In this document: positions 42,961 through 54,775 of the stretch, one piece after another
Position numbering within the stretch: position 1 is the stretch's first letter
How the letters are laid out: each line of letters starts with the position of its first letter
NCBI RefSeq assembly: GCF_023159225.1
Contig: NC_063166.1
Coordinates: 48,601,149 to 48,665,148, forward strand
Length of the DNA stretch: 64,000 nucleotides
From: Perognathus longimembris pacificus
Lineage: Eukaryota; Chordata; Mammalia; Rodentia; Heteromyidae
Direction of reading: 5' to 3'
Notes under the pieces: model-generated
What the model was told of the DNA's origin: nothing
The model's input: only the letters and a program-made list of their open reading frames with translations
Databases searched by the model: none
Program-made: the position numbers and the translations under genes

Positions 42961-43599
42961 AGATAGCAACTTTCAGTCCTTACATCCTTGGGGCTTAGAA
43001 TCTATATGACATACACTGGTACTATCAACTCTTTTCCGGCCCAGCACATAATAATTTATATTGTCTCTATCACCTGAGGAATTCACATATAGAGAGGAGA
43101 AAAGATAAATGCCTTCACAATGTGGGCTTTGGCTTAGATCACCCACTTAACCTTCTTAGTGCCTTGGCACTGAGCTGCTTCTTAGAATTACAGAGCCAGC
43201 CTTCACCTTGAAAGTTTGCTGTTTGTGGTCTGTGTGATTTTTCAATGCGATTTCACAGCACTTGAAGAGTGCACTCTGATGCAGAGTTTCAGTTTAAATG
43301 AGTGAGTCTAAAATTCTTCTTTTCTTTCTGATTCAAGCTTTTGAATTCTACATGAGTTTTCTCCAAAAAAGTACATAGACTCAAATACTTGTGTGGAGCG
43401 TATAACTTCAGGATTTTTTTTTTTAATCCTGCTTGAAGTCTGGCCCTGGTCTCTGTAAGTCCTTCAAGTTAATCATGTCTGTCCAGATGATTCTATATGG
43501 TTAAACAATAGAAAACCTCCCCAATAGAAGTTTCTCCACCAATGTACCACTTTCATTAATTTTCCAAAGGTCTCAGATGTAAAGGGAGAAATGTGGAAG
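42961..43599. other. Unassigned sequence
   Basis: Nothing recognised. Confidence 0.4.
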
Positions 43600-44340
43600 G
43601 TAACAAATGAACCAGGGTAAGTCAGGATGGAGCTACAGGAATGCCTCAGTTTACATAATTCCCACAGTAGAGAAGTGGCCCAGGGTCCAATGCCTCTGAG
43701 GTCCCAGGCAGGTATAGAGATGACAGCTCTTGGATTTGCCTTGCTGATTCGGTACTCCTATTCTTCAATCTGCTTCCCTTGCTGTGTCTGTGTCTCTTGG
43801 CTTGGGGGTTCCCTCTGGATGGTATCAGGAAACACCAGGGAAGTACCATCCCCTTCAACCATTCAACATGGGAATCAACGTGCAAAGGCTCAGCCCTATC
43901 CCTCACATGGGAAAACTATAAGGCACAGTGCCCCCCCTTGGGAGGCGAGCATGTGCGTGCCACCATGATGGTTGCCTGGCCCAGAAAGGAGGTTCCAGGA
44001 TCACTTGAATGACAGCACAGTCAGCCAATCAGTCAGTCACCCCAAGTCCTTCCCCTTCCACCTTTGTCATCATAATAAATTTGTCTGTCCCGCCCTCTGG
44101 GGGCTGAGATGCATCCCACCATCACAGTGTGTCCCTGATGCCTTCTTTCCGCCCCCTCTCCTGGTAACATGTGAGGGGACTGGGGGGAGGGGAGGCTTCA
44201 GCAACCTTTCCTCAACTTAGCGCAAGTCCACGAGAGTACGCCTTGTCCTTCTGCCGGCGGAAGGCAAAGCAGAGTGCTCTTTCATAGATTTTGGGGTTCA
44301 AGCATTCTCCCCGGGAAATCGGGGAGAAAGGGATCGTTCA
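43600..44340. other. GC/CpG-rich block of unknown nature, perhaps LTR-like
   Basis: Base composition rises sharply compared with both flanks, and CpG dinucleotides are frequent at 43935-43960 and 44220-44335. A CCAAT box ('cagccaatcagtcag', about 44023) is followed by 'cataataaattt', which could serve as a TATA-like or polyadenylation word. The far end carries two GC-rich hairpins (44257-44275; 44305-44328 with a perfect 9-bp stem). A plus-strand frame of 113 codons (43627-43968) has no recognisable motif. Possible readings are an unrecognised LTR, a retrocopy of a GC-rich mRNA, or a small regulatory island. I cannot choose between them. Confidence 0.35.
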
Positions 44341-44374
44341 GATCCTGACAACTGGTTTTTCCAGTGTTTTGTCT

Positions 44375-44500
44375 TTTCCTTTCTCTTGTTGAGATCTAGT
44401 CAAATCATGTAGCCCAGGCTGGCCTTGAACTAATGGTAATCCTCCTACCTTTACCTTCTGAGTGCTGGGATTGTATATGTATAACCACCATGGCCAGCTC
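44375..44500 (-). mobile_element. B1-type SINE
   Basis: On the plus strand: 'cttgttgagatctagtc', 'tgtagcccaggctggccttg', 'aactaatggtaatcctcctac', 'gagtgctgggattgtat', 'aaccaccatggccagc'. This is the complete reverse complement of a B1, preserved better than the copy at 7806. Confidence 0.88.
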
Positions 44501-44950
44501 CAGGTTGGAGTTCTCTTGTTGGAGTGGTTCTCCAGGCAGAGCTGGAGGTGGAGGTCAGTCTGGGTGTGGCACTGATTAAGGAGCTGGAGTTCAGCATGGG
44601 CCTCTAGTAGCTGGCAGGAATTAGAGAATAGGATGGGGAAACTCATTTCAATTTCACTCTGATTTGGGACCACAAGCAAGTCCTTGTGGGACACTCACTT
44701 ACTTTGGGAGTAATGAGATGTCCAGGAGAGCTAAGTATTAGTCCTGGGCAGAAGAATGGATTCTGTTAACTGCTATCCAGGCACTTACTGGAACCAGAGA
44801 TGGACAGGTGAAGTTCTAGGTGAAGTTAGATTTGCCAGTGAGCAAGGAGGGCATGATCTGACAGTTGTACCTTGAAAGTCCCAAGTCCTGAAATATAGAG
44901 AGGCAGATGGGGCAGCATGTTGCTGCTGCTCTCTGGGGTGTCATCTCTTG
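44501..44950. other. Unassigned sequence
   Basis: Nothing recognised. Confidence 0.4.
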
Positions 44951-44964
44951 AAGCCTCCTCATTT

Positions 44965-45162
44965 TTTTTTTGCCAGTCCTGGGGCTTGAATTTGGGCATG
45001 AGCACTGTCCCTGGCTTCTTTTTGCTCAAGGCAAGCATTCTGACACTTGAGCCATGGCGCCACTTCTGGCCATTTTCTATGTATGTGGTGTTGGGGAATC
45101 GAACCCAGGACTTCATGTATATGAGGCAAGCACTCTTGCCACTAGATCATATTCCCAGCCCC
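44965..45162 (-). mobile_element. Dimeric ID-like SINE with TSD
   Basis: A minus-strand copy with both monomers. Its T run at 44962-44970 is the poly(A) tail. The near-perfect direct repeats 'aagcctcctcattt' (44951-44964) and 'aagcctccccattc' (45163-45176) bracket it. Confidence 0.9.
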
Positions 45163-45176
45163 AAGCCTCCCCATTC

Positions 45177-46049
45177 TTTAAAGGCATGAAGTACAGGTGG
45201 AACAGAGCATGCCAAGGGAAGGTAGCAAGCACAGTAGAGAAAGAAGGGGATTAGAAAAAGCATTGCAGTGCCCAAAGACTGAAAGCAAACCAAAGGAGGC
45301 TGAGGAAAGAGAGGAGGATAGAAAGTGCAAGAGGGTCTTGTGTAAGGGTAGCTGAAGGCCATTGGTGGAGAGCAGCTGGCATGACCTGGGCCCAATGCAG
45401 CCCTGGGACCTGATGTGACTACAGGCAAACCTAAGGCATGTTCTAATGCTTTATTCTGTGAAAAATTGAGAAGTCCCTCATGGGATGATGGGAATATTTC
45501 TTTTCCATGAAGAGTATGGTTTTTCAGCCAACTCAGATATCAGCTAGACCCTCATGGGGGCACGGCGAGGTCATGCCAAACAATGAGCTGATTCTAACAT
45601 TTACCAAACCACAGAAGCTTTCCTTTTTGGAATATGTGCTGTCATTGCCATTGTTTTCCTAATCTAATAAGAAGTCTGTGTCCTAAGAGCTGACATTTGC
45701 CCAAAACCCAGCAATTAGAAAACGTCACTTTGCATCTGACATGATTTATGGGGGTGATGGTTCCCCTCAGCCCTCATTTAAAATGCTGTGAGCTGCTCAG
45801 GTGGATAAATGATCAGCATGGAATTTTCCATTTACAGCTTGGGTCAGGATGGCTTACTTGACCTTCTTCTTGGGTGGATGACAGTATGCGGTGATAGTCA
45901 GTCCCTCAGCTGATCTGGGAGCTAAGTGGGGATCTGAACCCCTGTGCAGGAGCAGCCCTAGACCTGATTGACATTGCTTTTTTAGCTACTTCATTCTGGT
46001 AGCCAGAGTCTCATGCTTAGGTGGTGAGTTCATATCTATGTTTCCTGCT
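45177..46049. other. Unassigned sequence
   Basis: Nothing recognised. Confidence 0.4.
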
Positions 46050-46560
46050 AATTCATACATACACACACACCCACATGCACACACAGACTCACACTAACGA
46101 AGACTCACAGACTCACATGCACACACACACACACACACAGAAATATACAGACTCACACTGACAGATAAAGGTGGACTCTCACACATAGCATACACAGATT
46201 CATACACACAGACACATACAGATCCACATAGACACACACATGCACACACACGTAGCTTCACACACAGAGTCACATACAAACAGGCTTACACAGACATACA
46301 TACATAAACTCAGAAACATGAACTCATTGACAGTCACACACATAAAGATTCCCACACACTTCGACTACACAGATCCACAGATACAAACATACACATGGAC
46401 TCACACAGGTGGATTCATATATCCAGATTCCTAAATGGACTCACATACACACAGAAATATGCAGCCACACAGTCTCACATATATACACTTACACATACAT
46501 ACACACAAAGGTCTCACATACAAAGATACACACACTCACAAATTACACATAAATTCACCA
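46050..46560. repeat. CA-rich degenerate repeat, about 500 bp
   Basis: Pure CA runs (46115-46138) are embedded in variants of an 'acacagactcacac'-like motif spread over the whole interval. T is scarce on the plus strand. Confidence 0.85.
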
Positions 46561-47757
46561 GCAATTTTCTCATGCTTTCCTGTAATCCATGATGGCAAAT
46601 GCTACATGCTTCACTCTAGGGTGGCAGGGTAAATCTCTGACCTTGTGCACATGAGTGTGAGTGGGTGACAGCTGAGAACATCTGCTCTGAGGGTAGGCTG
46701 TGCAGAGGTCAATATTAGATCTCTCATATTGCATAGACTCTTTAATCACACTGAGTTTCCTGCATAAGAAATCACATCAATACTTATTTCCTAAACTTGC
46801 TAGAAGAAGTGGAAAGATATTGATCATGGATGCAAACTTTCAGCTCTAAGATGAATATGTTCAGAATAGATAATGTACAAGGTGAGTGGTTATGTATGCA
46901 TTCATTTGATAGTGATGATCATTCTGCATTCTATGGGTATATCATGCATTGCTTTGTTCATTTTTAATGCTGCATGTAACTCATGAATAGACATAAATTG
47001 CATTTAGTGCATTGTGACCAACATTTTTAAAGGTGATGGAGTAAAATATAAAACACAGAGTACATTGAATGTAATGAGGCTAAGTATTTATAGCGTGTTC
47101 TATTTTCAAAAATAGCCACCACAGTCTCTCCTTATCCCATGTGCTCTACTCGAATGAGGCTTTCTTGCTTTGCTATCTAAAACTGGCACCTATTTTCCCT
47201 CCTCTTGCATCTAGGAAGTCCTAACCTCACTTTGAATAATAGAAAATTCCAGAAATGAACACTGTTTTCTGAAGATGGGGTACAAACACAATGCAACACT
47301 TGCTTTCCCAACCAGAATATTCAAGCTTGGATCTGTGTGCTGCCATTCTGTGAGGAAGCCTACCCATGTGGAGAGGCCACATGATCATATTAACATATAG
47401 ACATGGAGCCCACCCAGCCCAGCCCAGCCCAGGCACCAGTTGGATGAAACTGTCTTGAAATGTACCAAATTAACTTGTCTGGAAGCTGATAAACACTATG
47501 TGGCTTGATAGGACAAGGAGCAAAATAATTCCCTAGCTAGACCCTGCTGGCCTCCTTACCCACTGGCTTCAGCAGTAAAATGCAATTGTAGCTCTTTTAA
47601 GTTAACACTTTTGTGACAGCTTATTACAAAGTAATAAACAGTTCTATATAATTTGTGAAATTCTTATTCTAGCATATATGTATATATATACATATATGGT
47701 TATAAAGTAAATTTATCTGTTTCTAGTACTTTAAAAGGTTTAAAAAGTGTTGCTTTA
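46561..47757. other. Unassigned sequence
   Basis: A short CAGCC repeat lies at 47403-47430 and an AT-rich palindromic stretch at 47675-47698. Nothing else is recognised. Confidence 0.4.
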
Positions 47758-47905
47758 TCTTTTTAATTGTATTATCTTTAAGTAGTTTCACAAAGGGGTT
47801 TCAGTTCAACATATCAGTTTAGGAATATACTATATCTTGATCAGTGTGACCCCTTCCATCATTCTCCCCCATCCCTCCCAGCCCCATCTTGCTTTAGCTT
47901 AAAAT
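47758..47905 (-). mobile_element. Older L1 3' end, antisense, short
   Basis: 'tctttaagtagtttcacaaag', 'ccttccatcattctccccc' and 'atccctcccagcccc' belong to the same 3'UTR subfamily as 14106-14420. Confidence 0.62.
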
Positions 47906-50165
47906 AAGTGTTTATGTGTTCATTGTATGTCAGCTATCACTTGTTATTTTAAAATTATTCAAAGTTTGCTAAAAAATCTTGCAGTCAGCATATGTTTCTA
48001 CTCTTATGCTAGTTACTCTCAACCTTGCATAAGTTACTTCACCACTCAGTCTCTTCCCTTCATCAGGGCAGAACAGTTTGATGTTCCACCAGATGTGATT
48101 TTTGGCTCTTGTCAGTCTTTCTTGCAGGGGCAGCCTGGAGCATTGCAATCACATTTATTGATGTGGAGATCTCCAATACCTTCAGGTTCCCTGAGGGATA
48201 TATTAAAATGTGAAAGAGCAAACCAAGAAACATGTTGTCATTGCCTTTGTGTAAAGATTCAGAGAAAATTGGACACATCCTCTTTCTTTGAAAAGCCTTG
48301 CAGTTTTGATACAATAAACCAACAGAGGATAATAAGAAAGAAAAGTATGGTACTTAGGGGAGATCTGATGAAAACAAAGCATGAACAAAACTTGGTAATT
48401 TTCCACTAATCATAATTCAAAGTATGAGTCTTAAGGGCAGCCAAGCAAAGCTTCCTGCCCGAGACCGAAAATCTTCACTTTTTTGTTAGAAGCCCTGGGC
48501 TTATCTTGCCCTTTGCTGTGACTAAAGTTGTCAGCAATGACTTAATGTCTTTGCTTAAGAGTTCACATTTTTGCCTTTGATGACTTTAGATAAGTCTGTT
48601 GGAAAATCCTACAAAGTGCAGGGAAAGACTTGCTAAGTTATCCTGCACAAGAGGGAAGCAGTTCCACAGAACAAAAACTTTATTCCACTGTGACTGTTCT
48701 TTGGCTCTCTAAAGGGAACAGATGTCCTTGTTCTTTTTCCGTGGGGCTGAGGAGGGACATCCTTTCGGAATGTTTGAGGATGCTCTGGATGAAGAGGTGG
48801 ACTCAGCACCTGGAGCTTTCTCCTTGGGGAAGCCAGTATGGCTTTCATATGACACTGGAACCTTTCAGAAACATCAATTATCAAAGCAAGTCATTAACAT
48901 GCATCAGGATGACTCTCAGCCTTGGCCATCACCGTAATTAAGTGTGCACACTGGATAGCTGCTGATTAAGTGGCTTCAGTTTTATGAGTATAACTCCTAA
49001 TGATTGTACTTTTTTTTTTTTAACTGATGAGGATGCATTAAGCTTCAGAGGGAATTCCTACATTCTTGGCAGGAAGTTCTCTGCAGCCTTTGGGGAGGAA
49101 AACTCCCTTCTCAATCATCAGCCAAGAAGAAAGCAAAGCGTTTAACCTGAGTTTATTCAAAGTCATCCACATGCCAGGTAAGAGGTGATGGTAAAGAGTT
49201 CAGCCAATTTCCAGAATCTGACAATTAGATGTGGCATTTGTTTTGTTTTTGTTTTCCTACCAAAGGAAGATTTAAAATTTGTTTTTGAGTCTTGAGACCT
49301 GCACAGGATGCTAGAGATAATGGCTCAGCAGGAAAAGGTAAAAGAGAAATAAATATCCCAACAAGTTAAAAGCAGAAGTAGTGCTGGTCCCCCTGGGGCT
49401 TACCCTTACCCTCATCACTAAGTTACACTGATTCCATGGGAGCCAGTAGACATCCTTTTCTTCCCTTTCATCATCTACATCCATCCTACAATTTGTGCAA
49501 GGGAACCCCTGCTGCTGCTCTGCACACTTGAAGTCATTCTATTGAATTATAGTACTGTGGAGAAAAAAATACACCTGTCACACTTGTGTTTATAACACAA
49601 GTGAGATTCTTTTGACTTCACGCAGAAAAATTTCTAGCCAACATATAAGGAGAAGCAAAAGTTCACTCTAATTCTTAATTTTCTGATGAGTTAGTGAAAG
49701 TTTATGGAATGTAGGATAATTTTGATGACACAGTTTGGGTTTATGTATGAAAATACCTGAAAATAATGTAACCCTATGAATCTTCAGCTTTCTCTGTCTC
49801 TTTATCTCTCTGTATCTGTCTCTCCCATTCTTTCTCTACCTCACTGTTCATCTCTATCTGTCTCTCTCCCATTTTCTGTTTCTGTCTCTGACTCTGTCTC
49901 TCACATAACCACTTCTATTGTTCAAAGAGAGGACCACCACCCTATAAGACATCCAGCCTAGAAGCAGAAAGCCATCACCCAGGAATGCTTCCTGATTTCA
50001 CACTTACCCCCACACTCTTCTAGGCCATGCCAACTTTAGTTGTCTCCCTGGTGTACCCTGGTGTATACCCAGTTCCCTCTGTTCTCATTGCTAGAACTTT
50101 AGCAGGATCTTTATCCTGGAGCTCAACTATCGGATTTTTTCTCTAAGGGCTCCTGCTTCTGTTTT
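47906..50165. other. Unassigned sequence
   Basis: Holds the longest non-repeat open frame of the window (47927-48409 plus, 160 codons), in which I recognise no domain, and a TCTG/TCTC-rich stretch at 49785-49905. No splice structure or CpG island supports a gene. Confidence 0.4.
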
Positions 50166-50640
50166 GTGTGGTCAGAGTCCTTCTTCCATTCAGCCAGCAG
50201 GGTGATTTTGTGGCAAATATAATTAGTCTATTGTTTAAAAATCAGTGTTTCCTAATTCCTTGCATATGAAGCACAATTGCCTTAGCCTAGCTTATCATGC
50301 ACCTGCGCTGTCTGAGCTCTAGTCATAGGAATGTTCTTGCATAGACTCAATGCTGTAGCTTTTGGGTCTCTGGCAACTGTACACACAGAGGACAATGTCA
50401 ACTGCTGCAAGTCATCAGAGGGTCCACATTGTGGGATTGCTACTTAGAATGCCCACATATCTCCGCTTTAAAGCATTTTAAACCAAAGCTGTAAATATTT
50501 GTATTTCTGTGTGTGTCGAATTCTCTAACTGTAGTCGTTAAGAGAGTAACACTTTTTTGTCTTGATAGCTGTCTTTCTTCTACTTTGTCCCCACTTTATA
50601 CAATATCTAGCCTATAATGGATGCTCAATAAGCCATTTAA
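50166..50640 (+). mobile_element. L2 fragment
   Basis: Conserved L2 words appear in order: 'cagccagcagggtgatttt', 'aaaaatcagtgtttcctaat', a 'tgtccccactttatac' block and the tail 'ggatgctcaataagcc'. It is strongly diverged, as expected for this ancient LINE. Confidence 0.5.
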
Positions 50641-50776
50641 AATTATTAACATACATTAATTATACAAGGGGAGTTTCATTGTAACATTCTCACACAGGCA
50701 TATAAATTATCTGAAAGAAATTTATTTCCTTGTCTTCTCTAAGATTCTCTTGTCACTCATAATCTCTTATGTCTTT

Positions 50777-52458
50777 TTTTTTTCAATTTTTTATTATCAA
50801 ACTTATGTACAGAGAGGTTACAGTTTCATACATTAGGCTTTGGATACATTTCTTGTGCTGTTTGTTACCTTGTCCCTCATACCCACCTCCTTCCTTCCCC
50901 TTTCCCTTTCCCCCCATGAGGTGTTCAGTTCACTTACACCAAACAGTTTTGCAAGTATTGCTTTTGTAGTTGTTTGTCTTTTTTTACCCTGTGTCTCTCT
51001 ATTTTGGTATTCCCATTCAATTTTCTAGCTCTAATACCAGTATACAAGGTTTACAATATACTCAGATAAGATTCCAGAGATAGTGTAGGTACAACCACAG
51101 GAAGGTGATACAAGAACATCATCAATAATAGAAGCTACAGATACACATGGGACGTTGAAAGTAGTTACAACTGTGATATAACAATCGTTTCCATATCATG
51201 GAGTTCATTTCACTTAGCATCATCTTATGTGTTCATAAGGGTATAGCTATTGGGCCTTGTGATGCTCTGCTATGACTTCCCTAAACGTGTACTAATTATT
51301 CCCAATAAGGGAGACCATAGAGTCCATGTTTCTTTGGGTCTGGCTCACTTCACTTTGTATAATTTTTTCCAAGTCCTTCCATTTCCTTACAAATGGGGCA
51401 ATGTCATTCTTTCTGATAGAGGCATAAAATTCCATTGTGTATATGTACCACATTTTCCTGATCCATTTGTCTAATGAGGGGCATCTGGGTTGGTTCCAGA
51501 TTCTAGCTATGACAAATTGCACTGCGATGAACATTGTTGTGCTGGTGGCTTTACTGTGATTTTGTTTCTGGTCTTTTGGATAGATACCCAAAAGTGGGGC
51601 TGCTGGGTCATAGGGGAGTTCTATATTTAGCCTTCTGAGGAATCTCCATACTGCTTGCCAGAGTGGCTGAACCAGCTTACATTCCCAGCAACAATGAAGT
51701 AGGGTTCCCTTTTGGCCACATCCCCTCCAACAATTGTTATTGTTAGTTTTCTTGATATATGACATTCTTACTGGGGTGAGATGGAATCTCAATGTTGTTT
51801 TGATTTGCATTTCTTTTATGGCCAGTGATGTAGAGCACTTTTTCATATGTCTCTTGGCCATTCTCATTTCCTCATCAGAGAAGTCTCTTTGTAAGTCTTT
51901 AGCTCACTTGTTGAGGGGGCTATTGCTTCTTTGCGGTTTTGTTTTGGAGGAAGGTAATTTTTTTAGTTCTGCATATATTTTAGATATGAGGCCTTTGTTC
52001 GTTGAATGGCCGGTAAAGATCTTCTCCCAGTCTGTAGGCTTTCTGTTTATCTTGAGAGCTATGTCCTTTGCCGTGCAGAAGCTCTGCAGTTTGATGCAGT
52101 CCCATTTGTCCAAACTTTCTTTGATTTGTATCCTTTCTGGGTCTTTGTTAAGGAAGTTTCATCCTGCGCCAAGGAGCCCAAGTGTTTCTCCTACTCCTTC
52201 CTTTAGTGTTTTCAGGGTGTCTGTTTTGATTTTGAGGTCTTTAATCCATTTGGAATTGGTTTTGGTGCAGGGTGATATATAAGGATCTAGTTTTAGTTTG
52301 TTGCATGTGTTGAGCCAGTTTTTCCAGCACCATTTGTTAAAGAGGCTATCTTTCTTCCAAACTATTGTTTTAGCTCCTTTATCAAAAATTAAGTAGACAT
52401 AGTTCTGTGGGTTCATTTCTGGGTCTTCAATTCTGTTCCATTGGTCTTCAGGCCTGTT
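50777..52458 (-). mobile_element. 5'-truncated L1 (1.68 kb) with TSD
   Basis: The 17-bp TSD 'taatctcttatgtcttt' lies at 50760-50776 and 52459-52475. On the minus strand the element starts 'ACAGGCCTGAAGACCAATGG' in ORF2, covers the ORF2 C-terminal third and the 3'UTR, and ends in poly(A) (the T run at 50777-50783). Measured between TSDs it has the same length as the copy at 35532-37213. It is the best-preserved L1 of the window, with a 191-codon uninterrupted ORF2 tail. Confidence 0.95.
51292..52458 (-). pseudogene. L1 ORF2 C-terminal third
   Basis: On the minus strand, frames at 52416-52159 ([20 protein letters not shown]), 52113-51904 (KINRKPTDWEKIFTGHSTNK) and 51867-51292 ([20 protein letters not shown], then [20 protein letters not shown] and [20 protein letters not shown]) read the region after the RT domain to the ORF2 stop. 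[18 protein letters not shown] is the cysteine-rich motif of the ORF2 carboxy end. Two frame breaks separate the three parts. Endonuclease and RT are absent because of the 5' truncation. Confidence 0.88.
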
Positions 52459-52475
52459 TAATCTCTTATGTCTTT

Positions 52476-53767
52476 CTCCTTAAAACCTTTTGAAAACAGG
52501 CTTCCTTTTCCTATTTCCATACAACCAAATAAATGACTTTAATCATATTTCTGCACTATTTAATGAGTTAGCACATTTTTGTATCCTTTGAGATTTTTGT
52601 TATTATGCAGGTGTAGCAAAAATGCTTGATGAAAAATGAAAGTCATGATATCTGTCTAATGCTGAAGTGTTGAGACCTATTGAATCTGGAGCTTGCCCAT
52701 ATCATCTTGTTTTATTTGATATTCATTTTGATTTGCTGTAAATGCAGACGCTAGGTCTTCTTCCTCCTTTTTTCACGCAATACCCTATCTCAGCAGCAGC
52801 TAAGAAAAGGGAATGAAATGGCCAAGTCCAGACTGCTTCACCCACACTCACAGATACTCCCAGGATTCTTCTTTCCCATCTACTTCCATATCCACCTTGA
52901 AGCCAGCCTTCTAATCTCTGTTCCCTGGTGGAACTTGCACCCCCTTGAGTAGCTGAGATGAAGGGGAAAAGAGCCAGAAAAAAACGCTGGATAGAAGGGA
53001 AGCTTTAGAGCTTCAGTAATGATGAGTTCACTTGAGCAATCTTTTCTAGGTAGAAGGGCTCAGCCTTCATTAGTTCCAGACACTGCCCATGTACCAGGGA
53101 GTGGTGACACACATCATGGCTGAACATTACCTCATGATAGCCTGCTGTACCTTGGATCTAGCTTATGTGGTCATGTTTGAATGGTTGGAGGATGGGATGA
53201 AGAGGATGAGCAGAGGAAATTCCAGCAAGGGGTAGCAGGATAGCTATAACTCCTGGGGACAGTTGAACATATTTTAACATTGCTTTGGTTCAAAGGTTTC
53301 TAAAATTTATTTTTGTTGCTCCTTGGATGTGCTGTCAAAAACTTAAACAGCATTAATTCCTTCTCCTTATAGTTTAATACATCATCAGTTCTTGCTGGGC
53401 TGATTCACAGCTCTTTGGTTAATCTATTATCTAGTTACCATGGACCCAACACCTGCTCTGTTCTCCTCTTAATTCTTCTTTCCATCATTTGCCCAATGGC
53501 TTGTAGCTTGACATCTGTTTGACTCACACTAGTTTCAGTTGATCATGGCCTCTGTTTCATTCAACATCCTGTCACTTATTTCATTCTTGAACTATGTTCC
53601 TTTCTCGTTATCCATTTGTCAGACCCTCATTATTACTTCTTCACTTGATGGCAATAGATTCTAACTTGAACTGGTTTCTACAAGCCAGAAACAATGCCAA
53701 TTTCTCTTGTGACATACCACTGGTTTCTAGTTCACTGACATATAAATCAACATGATGCCTTTATGTT
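52476..53767. other. Unassigned sequence
   Basis: Nothing recognised. Confidence 0.4.
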
Positions 53768-53858
53768 ACATTACCCAGGATAGTCCCAAACTTATTTTGC
53801 CTCAGTATTCCCAGTATTAAGATCACAGATATGTGCCCTGGTACCCTGCTTTAGTGGG
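53768..53858 (-). mobile_element. Old B1/FLAM-like SINE
   Basis: Antisense words 'acccaggatagtcccaaac', 'ttgcctcagtattcccag' and 'cacagatatgtgccctgg' are the first half of a 7SL-derived SINE. Confidence 0.55.
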
Positions 53859-53879
53859 TATCATTTGATGTCTGATGGA

Positions 53880-54400
53880 TCTGTCTTTACAGCTCATCCC
53901 CTTATTGCTCTGCTCCTCAGCCTTCAGTGATTCCCTATCCCCAAAGATAAACACCTCATGTCCCTAAAAGGCATTCATGTTTTTTACTCCTTTGGCCTTG
54001 GATTAATGTTTCATTCATATTGTGTTCAGATTTTATGCATGAACTCCTCACTCTGGACACTGAAAGTTTCTTGCCTATCCCTGTGTGCAGGACATATAAT
54101 TTCTCTTATTTCAGTAGATGTTATTTGCATTGTGTCTTTTTTACTTCCAATTCATTTGTTTACAGCTCTACTGAAATTGTAATTATTTCCAAAGATACAG
54201 TTCAGATGTCCTTTCTTTGAGCAAACATTCCATGACTCATCTTCCAGGGGCATACAAGAGGCTTGTTTTCTACCTCTCTTTTAGAAGTGACCACAGTGTT
54301 TCATTAGCATTTCACTTATATTATTCCATTTTTATTTAATGTTTATTTTATTCATTTTATCTACATTATTCTATTTATATTACTCTTGTATCTCTTTAAA
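53880..54400 (+). mobile_element. L2 fragment
   Basis: 'ccttcagtgattccctatcc', 'ttactcctttggccttgg', 'cagttcagatgtcctttc' and 'cattccatgactcatc' correspond in order to the L2 3' half. Confidence 0.55.
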
Positions 54401-54411
54401 AAGATCAAGAT

Positions 54412-54775
54412 AAAGCCGGCCACTAGTGACTCATGCCTAAAATCCTAGCTATTCAAGAGGCTGAGATCTGAGGCTTACAGTTCCAAGTCAGCCTGAGCAG
54501 GAAAGTCCATAAGACTGTTATCACCAGTTAATCACAGAAAAATTTGGAAGTGGAGCTGTGGCTCAAGTGGTAGAGCACTAAGCCTTGAGCAAAAGGTGTT
54601 AAGGGACAGCACCCAGGCCCAGGGTTCAAGCCCCAGGATCAGCAAAAGAAACAACGGCAAAACAAAACCAGAAGTAGACCTGTGGTTTAATTGGCAGAGT
54701 ACCAGCTTTTAGCAAAATAGCTCAGGGACAGACCTCAGTCCCTGAGTTAAAGCTCCAGGACTGGCATCAAAAAAA
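54412..54775 (+). mobile_element. Three-unit SINE: B1 + ID + ID
   Basis: A standard B1-dID (54415-54650; B1 half 'gtgactcatgcctaaaatcc', ID half 'ctcaagtggtagagcacta') ends in an A-rich linker 'aacaacggcaaaacaaaacc'. A second ID-like unit follows (54668-54775; 'cctgtggtttaattggcagag', 'accagcttttagcaaa', 'ctccaggactggc') with its own A-tail. The second ID unit is the more diverged of the two. It may be a separate insertion into the tail or a true trimeric transcript. No clear TSD was found. Confidence 0.78.

Noticed and set aside
46094..46632. Histidine/threonine-rich frames in the CA-rich region
   Set aside because: Composition artefact of the CA-rich repeat.
51734..52282. 182-codon plus-strand open frame
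   Set aside because: It is the antisense of L1 ORF2 in the minus-strand element at 50777-52458. The same antisense frame recurs at 36700-37038 and 62664-62888, so it is a shadow of ORF2 composition.
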